NCBI GenBank assembly: GCA_047620825.1
Contig: JBLHOC010000069.1
Location: 1-15,821 of the forward strand
DNA: 15,821 nucleotides
Direction of reading: 5' to 3'
DNA from: UBA987 sp047620825
GTDB lineage: Bacteria > Bacteroidota > Bacteroidia > NS11-12g > UBA9320
The notes under the pieces were generated by a model that was not told the DNA's origin, did not search any database, and worked only from the letters and a program-made list of their open reading frames with translations. Made by a program: the position numbers and the translations under genes. The stretch's first letter is position 1, and each line of letters starts with the position of its first letter. Below, piece after piece: positions 6,998 through 15,454 of the stretch.

Positions 6998-9900
6998 TTA
7001 ACGTGCTATATAAAGTTTGCCAAATCCATTGTTAAATAAATGGTCTGAACTCGTTTCAGATAAATCTATTATTTGGCCATTTGAACGAATTTCGGCTTTG
7101 TATAAATATACACCGTTCGCTAGCTTGTCGCCATAATCATCCGTTCCATTCCAACAATAATCTGTTAAGTTGTTTCCTATGCGGATTGGACCTAATTCAA
7201 ATTGGTCAATTTGTTTCACCAACCGCCCTGTTATAGTGTATATATTTATTTTTATTTGATCAGGAACCTCGTTTCCAGTACAGGTAAAGACAAACTTCGT
7301 ACAAGTTGTGAATGGATTCGGGTATGGGTAGATATTTGTTATTGTCTGCTTACTTTCTACTTTAAATTTAATGGTGTACGCAGGGTTGTCTGATCCGTTT
7401 CCAGACTTATCCATCATTTTAACTTTTAACGTATAATCGCCATCAGGTAAATCAGCTGTTTGGTAGTTAACTACTGCTTTTTCTTTTGGACCGGAAGATG
7501 GATTAAAAGAAAACATTGGGTCTAAAATTGTTAAAGCTACAAAGCTGTCGCTTCCAGGATATTTTAGTCCGATATCGAATAAAGCTGGATCGTCGATGTG
7601 AAGAAACTCATTTTCATCAATCGCTACAATTGAGATAAGCGTGTTACCACTTACTAGATCATTATTTAATATATGATATGCATCGAAAGTAACGTCAAAT
7701 ATTGGGTCGCGCACATCGGTTGCTACATAGAAACGTTTATAGTACAAGTTGTTTTTATATTCGTTTTCCAAAACGATGTGTTCGTTATTAGCAGTGACGA
7801 ATAATTGATAATTACCAGCCAAATCGAATGTTTCTATTGTGTCTCTTAATTCAATGGATTGATTAATTTCGATAGAGTTCATTTTAATGGTGTCCACCAC
7901 TTTTTCTGTGCCATTTTGGTGTACAAGTTTTACTTGAGCTGTAGTCGGGTCAAAGGGCAATTTAGATATGTTCTCAAATACTGTAGCAAAATGTATGATT
8001 TCACCTCTTTCAACCGTGTCTTTGGATAACTCATCAAGAACATCAATGTTTATAGTACCTTCACTGATTCCGTCGTAGTAAACGGTCCACCGTTCAACAT
8101 TCATTGGAGTGAATCCCGTTTCATCGATTAAATTGAGTTGCAATTTCAAATACGGGAACTGAGTGGCATTAATGCTAGAAATGTCGAAATGTGTACTGTC
8201 TGTATAATTTAACAAAGTCGTTTCACTACCCGAAGGAGTAACCCCTATCACTGAAATTGAAAAACTATCTTGGTCCGTGTCTTTGTCTTTTAAATCAAAT
8301 TTTATTCGATCCCAGTTACTTGATGGTCCTATTTGTTCGGTTTTAATACTACCACTATTTGATCTAGGATAAATGTTAACAACCACCTCTATCGTCTGGT
8401 TTATAGGAGGTGTAACGGAGTCAGAGTAATCCGCGTACGTTTCGGAACTTTGGTTAGGTTCTCCTTTCGTTCCAAACAAAGCAAATGGCTCACTTTCGTT
8501 AACGATACCTAACCCTGTAATACCAAATTTTTGTAATTCTTGAAATATTTCTGGTTCCCAATCTTCGATACCAGTTAGTCGGTTATTGTGCATAAACAAG
8601 TGATAACCATCAGGAATAGACTTTAGAAATTGCAAGAATGAATCTCGGTGTTCTTTGTTTGCAGTTTGAAATAAATAGACCCCTGTATAGGCACCCGTTA
8701 CGTAATATTCCTTTTGATTTTCGGGGGGAGATTGCGACCAATAAGGATTAGGCGGGTATTTTTGGTTATATACACTGGGTGTATTTAGTCTTTTTTCAGT
8801 ATCGGGGTTAAACGCCATCGCATGGACCCCATTCGGCTGGTAGTTATAGACTATATTGAAATTCCCTGAAATCCCAATATAATTCCAGTTAGCACCTGAT
8901 ACAGGATACCTTCCATTGGTTTTAATCTTGTAGGAGTTACCGCTTTTTCGCGTATAGTTCAGTTTTCTTGACAATGAGTCAAATTCGACTAAGTCCAAAT
9001 TTGTATTTAGTAAATTATCATAATGAGATTCACTCCAACCGTCGTTATGTTTAAACAAATAAGCAAATGAACCAACACTCCATTCACTTTCCACAGTATC
9101 CTCAACTGTTTTTATTCTATAGAAGTAATCATAATTGTCAGTTGGGGGAAGCGTGGTTGTTGTTTTAACAACATTCATTTTGGTGCTGAACTTCTTTTGA
9201 AAGAAAATAGGACTGTTAAATTTATGTGAAGTGTCTATTTCAAGTACAATTTCTATTAAAGTCTTATCAGGATTTGATATCTGAAATAAAAATTCTACTT
9301 CGCTTTCGTTGACAATTGCGTTTTGCAGTGGATAGATAACCAAAGGCTTTTTAAGTTCAAATAAATGATCAAAGACTACCTGGTTGTTGGTTTCACCATG
9401 TGGCGCATTCTCAATGATTTCATTTAACGGGTCAATGTTAAACTGGAATGAAATTACCCCAGATAGGAAACTTGATTTTTCTATTGTAATGCTACTTTTT
9501 TCAATATAATTAGGAATTCTTAGTTTACCTGTATGAACTAATTTAGAAGTCACGCCATTATTGGCAGTAACTGTAAAAGTTACACTATCTGCTGACGTTT
9601 TTCCAAGGTTCACTAAGTCAAAATCAATCACAACGTCACTTACAGCACTAAATTTATTAGATACCAAAGGGTTTCTAACTATAATGTCTGAGTTTTTCGG
9701 AGCGTGTAATTTTAAAGCTGGATCACCTTGGTAAACCAATTGTCGACAATTAATAACGTTCAGTGGGTCATTCACGTTTTGATAACGAGATATGGTGGCT
9801 TTGATTGACTTACCAATACTTTCACCATAATTCTTTTGAAGTAGTTCTTCGTGCAATATTCTTGTGTATAAAAGCAATGGGGAAGTATAGCCAAAACCAG

Positions 9901-11962
9901 TGCTTGCAACCCAATTTATCGTCCCTTTATTTGGCTCGAATAAATAATCTTCACCAATAGAATTTCCGACATATGAATTTCCTAAAGCACAACCATTGAA
10001 AATAAACAAAGGGTATTTTCCATTATTGTTTAGATCTTTAACATCTCCAATATCCACGTCTAAAACTTGAGCTGAACCATGACCAAAATAATTAATGATA
10101 TTTGCGCCGTCATTAATCTCTTTTTGTATATCTTCAATAAAGGCATCCGATGTTGTACCGGCATCATTCTTCGAAAATTTAACGCGATGAGCCCCAAGAA
10201 ATGAGTCTTGAGCAATTTTGAAATATTGGTTAACATTACCGTTAAACGTTTCATTTTGGTCAGCGTCTATCCCTCCTACTATTTGAATTACCTTTTTCTG
10301 CCAATTTCCATAGTCAGCAGATTCGTGAGTCTTTACTTTATTCAAATAATTGCGAATATCATCATTAGTTCGGGCAGCTACTCTGCCAATTGGTACTGAA
10401 ATATTCAAATCAGACCCATCAAGGCTACTTACAAAAAGGTAGTCTGACGGTGGTGTTCCAATTGTTGGTACAAGATCTAAGCTTTCTCTCTGCGATTTGT
10501 TAAATCTGATGTTATGGTAAACCTGTCCTTTTCCCAAAAGAAGGATGTTGTCCACAGGATATCTGAGTTTATTAAGGACATAATCAATGCCGTTAGAGAT
10601 TGCAAGAGGATGATGATAGCCATAGTAAAATTGATCGTACAACTCTGATGAATATAGGTACATGACCTTATAGGAACCACCTGCGATAGACTCACGGTAA
10701 CTGCCATATTCAATCGCTCCATCGGCAAGTTTACTATTTGTTATGATTATATAATTTGGCGCTATTTCTGTAATAGACTTAAATTGAACATTGACTAAAG
10801 AATTTATTGATAAATAGTCTGACGCATCTGAAATGTACAGTTGCTGATTTAATCCCCCTTTTGTATTAAACTTTAGTGTTCCTCCATTAAGAGTCCCCAA
10901 AATCCTATTCTCATTACTATAATCGTAGATAATAGGGTTTTTTTTAGATCCATTATAATTGTTGAATTCAAAATAACTATTTGAAGAGAGCGAAGTCATT
11001 TCAAGCGATGATCCTGAAGCAAGATCAAAGGTTCTTGGATATTTAAGTTTGATATAGGGGATGGTGTAGTAGGACAAAGGACGATTGACAACGTCAATCT
11101 CACCAAGATAGACATTTGTAGTTGTGGACATTTTAGAGTTTGGAAATTGAAGGTCAGAATATTTAAACAATTTGGCTGAGTACCCATTATGATAATAGGT
11201 GTTGAGTATATTAGATTTTGAACCAACCGCAATAGCAAACCCATGATTATATCCATTAAATATCTCTGCTGGGTTGTTTCTGGTTATTCCCAATAACTCT
11301 AAACTAGCATCAGGTCCTGGGCTATAAACAGACGGTGTTTCTATCAAAAATTGTTTAAAGGTGTTATCTCTGGCACTTGTAAAACCTTCTCCTATTGTGT
11401 ATTCACTGTAAGCTTGCTGGGCAACATTTTTATTTGGGATTCCATTAAAATAATCATTCTTGAAACTGACAGTAGCTGTGTACATGAAATAATCGTCTTT
11501 TGTTTTACCAACAAAATTGGGATCTTGATAATCCGTCAGATGATTACTTGATGCCACATTCGACCAAGTTAAAAAGTAAACGGACGAGTCAGCATATAGG
11601 CTTTCATAAGGATTGGTATGGTTTTTAGGTAATCCATATAATGGTTGATCGAGAGCACCATCGTTTTCTCTTCCAATAAATTCTATGTAATTGGTTGGAT
11701 CAAAACTTCCATCAGATTCTCCGGAGATGTAAATCTTAATTTCTTTGCCATTGAGAAAAATGTCAATATTTCGAGGGTCGATTGACGCAAGTGGAATACC
11801 AGCATTAATAAGCGTTTGCTGACCAATTCGATAAAGTCCAGTTGAGCCAATCTTGAATTTAAAGTATTCCTGACTGTAGTTTATCCACTCATTTCCATAA
11901 GTCTGAGAATAGACCGCAGTAGAAAATATAACGGTAGCAAAAAATAGGGCGAATCGCTTCAT
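6998..11962 (-). CDS. porU2: C25 (gingipain-family) peptidase, putative T9SS sortase PorU2
   Basis: The 1654-residue product has a signal peptide (1-19, cleavage near VYSQ) and should act outside the inner membrane. The N-terminal region contains the FKIGSTGLYRI and IEFIGREN elements found at the start of PorU-type proteins. The C25 peptidase domain spans about 400-760: LLLGKGQVYHNIR, then YFGHGS with catalytic His628, then FIFNGCALGN with catalytic Cys658. Both dyad residues are intact. After this come a CARDB-like Ig domain (about 735-850), a segment at about 1025-1165 resembling an ILEI/FAM3 module, a further CARDB-like region, and a C-terminal FlgD-like Ig domain (from about 1543: YPYPNPF, then GRLVKQI, WNGTDDYGDKLANGVYLYK) ending FGKLYIAR, an ending seen in PorU proteins. 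PorU removes sorting domains from T9SS cargo; PorU2 is a longer homologue whose substrates I do not know. The gene is alone, divergent from the CoA-transferase genes. Confidence 0.85.
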   Translation of the reverse strand: MKRFALFFATVIFSTAVYSQTYGNEWINYSQEYFKFKIGSTGLYRIGQQTLINAGIPLASIDPRNIDIFLNGKEIKIYISGESDGSFDPTNYIEFIGRENDGALDQPLYGLPKNHTNPYESLYADSSVYFLTWSNVASSNHLTDYQDPNFVGKTKDDYFMYTATVSFKNDYFNGIPNKNVAQQAYSEYTIGEGFTSARDNTFKQFLIETPSVYSPGPDASLELLGITRNNPAEIFNGYNHGFAIAVGSKSNILNTYYHNGYSAKLFKYSDLQFPNSKMSTTTNVYLGEIDVVNRPLSYYTIPYIKLKYPRTFDLASGSSLEMTSLSSNSYFEFNNYNGSKKNPIIYDYSNENRILGTLNGGTLKFNTKGGLNQQLYISDASDYLSINSLVNVQFKSITEIAPNYIIITNSKLADGAIEYGSYRESIAGGSYKVMYLYSSELYDQFYYGYHHPLAISNGIDYVLNKLRYPVDNILLLGKGQVYHNIRFNKSQRESLDLVPTIGTPPSDYLFVSSLDGSDLNISVPIGRVAARTNDDIRNYLNKVKTHESADYGNWQKKVIQIVGGIDADQNETFNGNVNQYFKIAQDSFLGAHRVKFSKNDAGTTSDAFIEDIQKEINDGANIINYFGHGSAQVLDVDIGDVKDLNNNGKYPLFIFNGCALGNSYVGNSIGEDYLFEPNKGTINWVASTGFGYTSPLLLYTRILHEELLQKNYGESIGKSIKATISRYQNVNDPLNVINCRQLVYQGDPALKLHAPKNSDIIVRNPLVSNKFSAVSDVVIDFDLVNLGKTSADSVTFTVTANNGVTSKLVHTGKLRIPNYIEKSSITIEKSSFLSGVISFQFNIDPLNEIIENAPHGETNNQVVFDHLFELKKPLVIYPLQNAIVNESEVEFLFQISNPDKTLIEIVLEIDTSHKFNSPIFFQKKFSTKMNVVKTTTTLPPTDNYDYFYRIKTVEDTVESEWSVGSFAYLFKHNDGWSESHYDNLLNTNLDLVEFDSLSRKLNYTRKSGNSYKIKTNGRYPVSGANWNYIGISGNFNIVYNYQPNGVHAMAFNPDTEKRLNTPSVYNQKYPPNPYWSQSPPENQKEYYVTGAYTGVYLFQTANKEHRDSFLQFLKSIPDGYHLFMHNNRLTGIEDWEPEIFQELQKFGITGLGIVNESEPFALFGTKGEPNQSSETYADYSDSVTPPINQTIEVVVNIYPRSNSGSIKTEQIGPSSNWDRIKFDLKDKDTDQDSFSISVIGVTPSGSETTLLNYTDSTHFDISSINATQFPYLKLQLNLIDETGFTPMNVERWTVYYDGISEGTINIDVLDELSKDTVERGEIIHFATVFENISKLPFDPTTAQVKLVHQNGTEKVVDTIKMNSIEINQSIELRDTIETFDLAGNYQLFVTANNEHIVLENEYKNNLYYKRFYVATDVRDPIFDVTFDAYHILNNDLVSGNTLISIVAIDENEFLHIDDPALFDIGLKYPGSDSFVALTILDPMFSFNPSSGPKEKAVVNYQTADLPDGDYTLKVKMMDKSGNGSDNPAYTIKFKVESKQTITNIYPYPNPFTTCTKFVFTCTGNEVPDQIKINIYTITGRLVKQIDQFELGPIRIGNNLTDYCWNGTDDYGDKLANGVYLYKAEIRSNGQIIDLSETSSDHLFNNGFGKLYIAR

Positions 11963-11986
11963 CTTTTAAAAATGTAGTTTATATAC

Positions 11987-11994
11987 CAAATATA
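11987..11994 (-). promoter_or_regulatory. Bacteroidota -7 promoter element for the PorU2 gene
   Basis: The minus strand reads TATATTTG here, an exact match to TAnnTTTG, 24 bases upstream of the ATG at 11962. A start about 7 bases downstream would leave a leader of roughly 18 bases. There is no clear TTG -33 element at standard spacing. Confidence 0.45.
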
Positions 11995-12109
11995 CGAAAT
12001 GCAAAGTGTTAAGCTACACGCACCTAAGTACAACTTGTCTAATATTATAGAAAAATGATGCAAATCGGGAAATGAGAATTTTAGTCCATTTCTAGGACGA
12101 TATCTTTAG

Positions 12110-12117
12110 TATTTTTG
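12110..12117 (+). promoter_or_regulatory. Bacteroidota -7 promoter element for the CoA-transferase operon
   Basis: The plus strand reads TATTTTTG, matching TAnnTTTG, 17 bases before the ATG at 12135. The implied leader is only about 10 bases, which is short but not unusual for this phylum. No convincing -33 element is visible upstream. Confidence 0.4.
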
Positions 12118-12134
12118 TCTCAAATATCAGTTGA

Positions 12135-12827
12135 ATGGAAAAAGTTGTTGCAAACGCAGATATAGCGGTGCAAAATATTTCAGATAATGCCGTGCTTATG
12201 CTTGGTGGTTTTGGATTGTGTGGGATACCAGAAAATTGTATTGCTGCGTTGGTTCGTAAGGGCATTACGGGACTTACATGTATTAGCAATAATGCTGGAG
12301 TCGATGACTTTGGTATTGGCTTGATGCTCCAAAAAAAGCAAGTAAAAAAAATGATAAGTTCGTACGTCGGTGAAAATGCCGAATTCGAACGTCAACTGTT
12401 ATCAGGAGAGCTAGAAGTTGAACTAATTCCACAAGGAACTTTAGCTGAACGATGTAGAGCAGCTGGCGCAGGTATACCAGCATTTTACACACCTGCTGGG
12501 TTTGGGTCTGAGGTCGCTGAGGGGAAAGAGACGCGGGAGTTTAATGGTAAAATGTATCTCCTTGAGCATGCTTTTGACTCGGATTATGCTATCGTAAAGG
12601 CTTGGAAGGGAGACACAGATGGTAATATCATTTTTAAAGCAACCGCTCGAAACTTTAATCCAATGATGGCTATGGCAGGTAAACACACTATTGTAGAGGT
12701 CGAAGAATTGGTCGCACCTGGAGAATTAGACCCAAATTTCATTCATGTACCAGGTATATTTGTTAATGCCATTTTTCAAGGTGTTGATTACGAAAAAAGA
12801 ATTGAGCAACGGACCCTTAGGAATTAA
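12135..12827 (+). CDS. scoA: Succinyl-CoA:3-ketoacid CoA-transferase, subunit A
   Basis: This 230-residue protein is the alpha subunit of a two-gene CoA-transferase that exchanges CoA between succinyl-CoA and acetoacetate in the cytoplasm. The glycine-rich CoA-binding motif GGFGLCGIPEN is at 24-34, and the stretches ISNNAGVDDFGIG, MISSYVGENAEFERQ, LIPQGTLAERCRAAGAGIPA and ARNFNPMMA are hallmarks of family I CoA-transferase alpha subunits of the SCOT type. The C-terminus KRIEQRTLR is also typical, so the protein is complete. It lies 14 bp upstream of the beta-subunit gene on the same strand, and the two must be made together. AtoD of short-chain fatty-acid metabolism is a close relative, but the wording of the motifs here fits SCOT better. 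Confidence 0.93.
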   Translation: MEKVVANADIAVQNISDNAVLMLGGFGLCGIPENCIAALVRKGITGLTCISNNAGVDDFGIGLMLQKKQVKKMISSYVGENAEFERQLLSGELEVELIPQGTLAERCRAAGAGIPAFYTPAGFGSEVAEGKETREFNGKMYLLEHAFDSDYAIVKAWKGDTDGNIIFKATARNFNPMMAMAGKHTIVEVEELVAPGELDPNFIHVPGIFVNAIFQGVDYEKRIEQRTLRN

Positions 12828-12841
12828 TTTAAAACAATACA

Positions 12842-13495
12842 ATGTTAGATAAGCTCGGAATTGCCAAACGAATTGCAAACGAATTACAAGACGGTTATTA
12901 TGTAAATTTAGGCATCGGTGTGCCAACATTGGTGGCCAATTACATCCCAGAGGGGATCAGCGTAACCTTACAATCCGAAAATGGATTATTAGGTATGGGG
13001 CCTTTCCCGACAGAGCAAGAAGTCGACGCAGATTTGATAAATGCTGGAAAGCAAACGGTTACCACCTTGGCTGGATCTTCATTCTTTGATTCTGCAATGA
13101 GCTTTGCTATGATTCGCAGCGGACGAGTAGATCTAACTGTTCTTGGAGCAATGGAGGTCAACGATAAAGGAGACATTTCCAACTGGAAAATACCAGGTAA
13201 AATGGTAAAAGGCATGGGAGGAGCAATGGATTTAGTGGCATCCGCTAAAAATATTATTGTTGCCATGATGCATACAAATAAGGCTGGTGAGAGCAAGCTC
13301 CTAAAAGAATGCACCTTACCTATAACAGGTTTGAATTGTGTTAAAAAAGTAGTCACCAACTTGTGTGTTATGGATATAACAGAAAGAGGATTTGAATTAA
13401 AAGAACTCGCTCCAGGTGTAACCGTTGACATGGTAAGAGCAGCTACATTGGGTCGATTGGTCGTGGAAGGCGATATACCTACCATGAACTTGTAA
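12842..13495 (+). CDS. scoB: Succinyl-CoA:3-ketoacid CoA-transferase, subunit B
   Basis: The 217-residue beta subunit carries the catalytic glutamate, Glu46 in LQSENGLLGMGPFP, which forms the covalent glutamyl-CoA intermediate. The oxyanion-region motif LGIGVPTLV is at 23-31. Further family signatures are INAGKQTVT, FDSAMSFAMIR, GRVDLTVLGAMEV, ISNWKIPGKMVKGMGGAMDL and the ITERGFEL segment near the C-terminus. It is full length. The start ATG follows the subunit A stop by 14 bp, giving a two-gene operon; the next gene has its own promoter-like element, so the operon may end here. With subunit A it allows acetoacetate to be activated at the expense of succinyl-CoA, or the reverse, linking ketoacid breakdown to the TCA cycle. 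Confidence 0.94.
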   Translation: MLDKLGIAKRIANELQDGYYVNLGIGVPTLVANYIPEGISVTLQSENGLLGMGPFPTEQEVDADLINAGKQTVTTLAGSSFFDSAMSFAMIRSGRVDLTVLGAMEVNDKGDISNWKIPGKMVKGMGGAMDLVASAKNIIVAMMHTNKAGESKLLKECTLPITGLNCVKKVVTNLCVMDITERGFELKELAPGVTVDMVRAATLGRLVVEGDIPTMNL

Positions 13496-13537
13496 ATAAA
13501 TCATATCAACACCGAAGCTAAACCTAGTTTAACTGCT

Positions 13538-13545
13538 TATTTTTG
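13538..13545 (+). promoter_or_regulatory. Bacteroidota -7 promoter element for mdh
   Basis: TATTTTTG matches TAnnTTTG exactly and lies 24 bases before the mdh ATG. Unlike most genes here, mdh also has a purine-rich AAAAGGA stretch (13557-13563) at a spacing suitable for a Shine-Dalgarno site. Together they suggest mdh is transcribed on its own. Confidence 0.5.
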
Positions 13546-13569
13546 CGCCCAATTTTAAAAGGAATATAA

Positions 13570-14493
13570 ATGAAAGTAACCGTTGTTGGAGCAGGGGCAG
13601 TTGGGGCAAGTTGTGCTGAATACATTGCCATTAAAGATTTCGCATCAGAAGTTGTATTGGTAGACATCAAAGAGGGTTTTGCTGAAGGCAAGGCAATGGA
13701 CTTGATGCAAACTTCTTCATTAAATGGTTTCGATACTCAAATCATTGGTGTGACCAATGATTACACTAAAACGGCAAATAGTGATGTTGCCGTAATTACA
13801 AGCGGTATTGCTCGGAAACCTGGTATGACAAGGGAAGAGTTACTTGGTATTAACGCTGGCATTGTAAAGATGGTGGTTGCAAGTTTATTAGAACATTCTC
13901 CCAACGCGATAATAATTGTTGTGAGTAATCCAATGGATACCATGGCATATTTAGTACATCAATCAACTAATATTCCTAAAGAACGAATTATTGGAATGGG
14001 TGGCGCATTAGATAGTGCACGTTTCAAATATAGATTGGCAGAAGCTTTAGGTTGTCCTTCATCAGATGTTGATGGTATGGTAATCGGTGGACATAGCGAT
14101 AAAGGCATGGTTCCATTAATTGAAAAAGCCACAAGAAATAGCGTGAACGTTTCTGAATTTCTACCTGCAGACAGAATGTCTCAAGTTGTTGAAGATACTA
14201 AGGTAGGTGGTGCAACTTTAACTGGTTTGCTTGGCACAAGTGCTTGGTACGCTCCAGGAGCTGCGGTTTCTGAATTGGTTAAAGCGATTGCATTGGATTC
14301 TAAAAAAATGTTCCCATGTTCAGCGATGTTAGATGGTGAATATGGTTTAAGTGATTTGTCAATCGGAGTACCTTGTATTTTAGGAAAGAATGGAATTGAA
14401 CAAATAGTCGAGGTGTCTCTGTCTGACGCAGAAAAATCAAAACTCGCCGAAAGCGCAGTAGGTGTCAAGGCGACCAATGCGTTATTAGGTTAA
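13570..14493 (+). CDS. mdh: NAD-dependent malate dehydrogenase (LDH-like type)
   Basis: This 307-residue cytoplasmic enzyme interconverts malate and oxaloacetate in the TCA cycle. The Rossmann motif GAGAVG is at 7-12, and Asp32 at the end of the second strand favours NAD over NADP. Substrate-binding Arg82 and Arg88 lie in IARKPGMTREELL, the arginine at 82 being the residue that selects dicarboxylates over pyruvate. SNPMD (119-123), Asp148 and Arg151 in GALDSARF and the catalytic His175 in GGHSDKGMVPL complete the active site. The usual glycine after the histidine is serine here. The length is normal for the bacterial LDH-like malate dehydrogenases. It sits 74 bp after scoB with its own promoter-like element and ribosome binding site, so it may be expressed separately although it reads in the same direction. 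Confidence 0.94.
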   Translation: MKVTVVGAGAVGASCAEYIAIKDFASEVVLVDIKEGFAEGKAMDLMQTSSLNGFDTQIIGVTNDYTKTANSDVAVITSGIARKPGMTREELLGINAGIVKMVVASLLEHSPNAIIIVVSNPMDTMAYLVHQSTNIPKERIIGMGGALDSARFKYRLAEALGCPSSDVDGMVIGGHSDKGMVPLIEKATRNSVNVSEFLPADRMSQVVEDTKVGGATLTGLLGTSAWYAPGAAVSELVKAIALDSKKMFPCSAMLDGEYGLSDLSIGVPCILGKNGIEQIVEVSLSDAEKSKLAESAVGVKATNALLG

Positions 14494-14575
14494 CCATTAA
14501 AGTTTTACGTATTAAACCCAATAAGTTTTATTGCATTCCTTACTCACTTTATTATAACTTCACGCTGAATAAATA

Positions 14576-15454
14576 GTGACGTTGTTTAAAAATATAGTTG
14601 TAATAAGGGATGGGGCACTCGGAGATGTTATTTGTCTTGAGCCAATTCTGAGCTATCTTCTTAAGAAAGATAAAAGGGTGATTTTGGTAAGTAGGTTTGC
14701 AAGTATTTATAAAGCAAAACCTAGTTTAAAATTAGTATCTCAAGCTACAAGATTTCAGAAAGCCATATGGCGAATATTGGATTTTTTTAGCAATGGAAAG
14801 TATGTTCTAAACTTAAATAATTCGTATGAGCAGCATCCATTATCGCCGTTGATTATGGGATACGAAATTGAAGCGAATATTCGACTGGATTCTAAAACTG
14901 TTAATCCTGAGTCGTTTAATAGAAGTTCAAATCAATATTTTGAAAATCCAGACAAGATTATTTTGTTTCATATTCAATCTCCAAGTCAGAAAATCAGTTA
15001 TAGAAGTGTACACGGAGTGGATTTCAAGGCCTTAGCAAATAAGCTAAATGAAGCCGGCTATTCTTGTGTTGAGATAATACAAAAGTCAAGAGATATTAAG
15101 CCGATTCTCGATGACTATATAAGCCATGATTTGATGAATCTTTTTGGTATCATTAGTGAAGCAAAGTATTTCGTTGGGTTGGATTCTGGACCGGCCCATG
15201 TCGCACATATATTTGGGAAAAAGTCATTCTTGTTTTTTGGATCTGTAAATCCCGCCCTCCGTTTAAACTTGTCTCAATTGGATGGATTTATATTCCAAAA
15301 TTCCTGTCCTAATGCAGGTTGTTACCATCAAACTATAGGGACTACTGGCACACCATGTATATTTGAAACCGAGTCCATTACTCCACCCTGTTGTACTTTT
15401 GAAACTGAAAAAATATTTAGTACAATTTTACAACACCTTAATAAGCATATCTGA
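14576..15454 (+). CDS. Family 9 glycosyltransferase (heptosyltransferase-like)
   Basis: The 292-residue product belongs to the ADP-heptose:LPS heptosyltransferase family (GT-B fold) and likely adds a sugar to lipopolysaccharide core or another surface glycan. The N-terminal motif VVIRDGALGDVICLEPIL (8-25) matches the family's R-x3-LGD signature, and FVGLDSGPAHVAHIFG (199-214) carries the D-x-G-x-x-H donor-binding motif. The C-terminal cysteines at 244, 249, 261, 272 and 273 match the cysteine pattern seen at the end of many GT9 proteins. It is somewhat shorter than classic heptosyltransferases of about 330-350 residues, mainly in the middle. The start is GTG: an in-frame TAA lies six bases before it and no ATG is near. 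It follows mdh by 82 bp in the same direction. The actual sugar is unknown; heptose transfer is not assured. Confidence 0.88.
   Translation: MTLFKNIVVIRDGALGDVICLEPILSYLLKKDKRVILVSRFASIYKAKPSLKLVSQATRFQKAIWRILDFFSNGKYVLNLNNSYEQHPLSPLIMGYEIEANIRLDSKTVNPESFNRSSNQYFENPDKIILFHIQSPSQKISYRSVHGVDFKALANKLNEAGYSCVEIIQKSRDIKPILDDYISHDLMNLFGIISEAKYFVGLDSGPAHVAHIFGKKSFLFFGSVNPALRLNLSQLDGFIFQNSCPNAGCYHQTIGTTGTPCIFETESITPPCCTFETEKIFSTILQHLNKHI

Noticed and set aside
12940..13485. A 181-codon minus-strand open frame antisense to scoB
   Set aside because: scoB is beyond doubt by its catalytic motifs. The antisense frame has no recognisable domains and reflects codon bias of the real gene.
13516..13534. Imperfect hairpin (TAAAC-CTA-GTTTA core) after scoB followed by a T-rich run
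   Set aside because: The stem is short, AT-rich and has a mismatch, and the T-run is better explained as the TATTTTTG promoter element of mdh. I do not call it a terminator.
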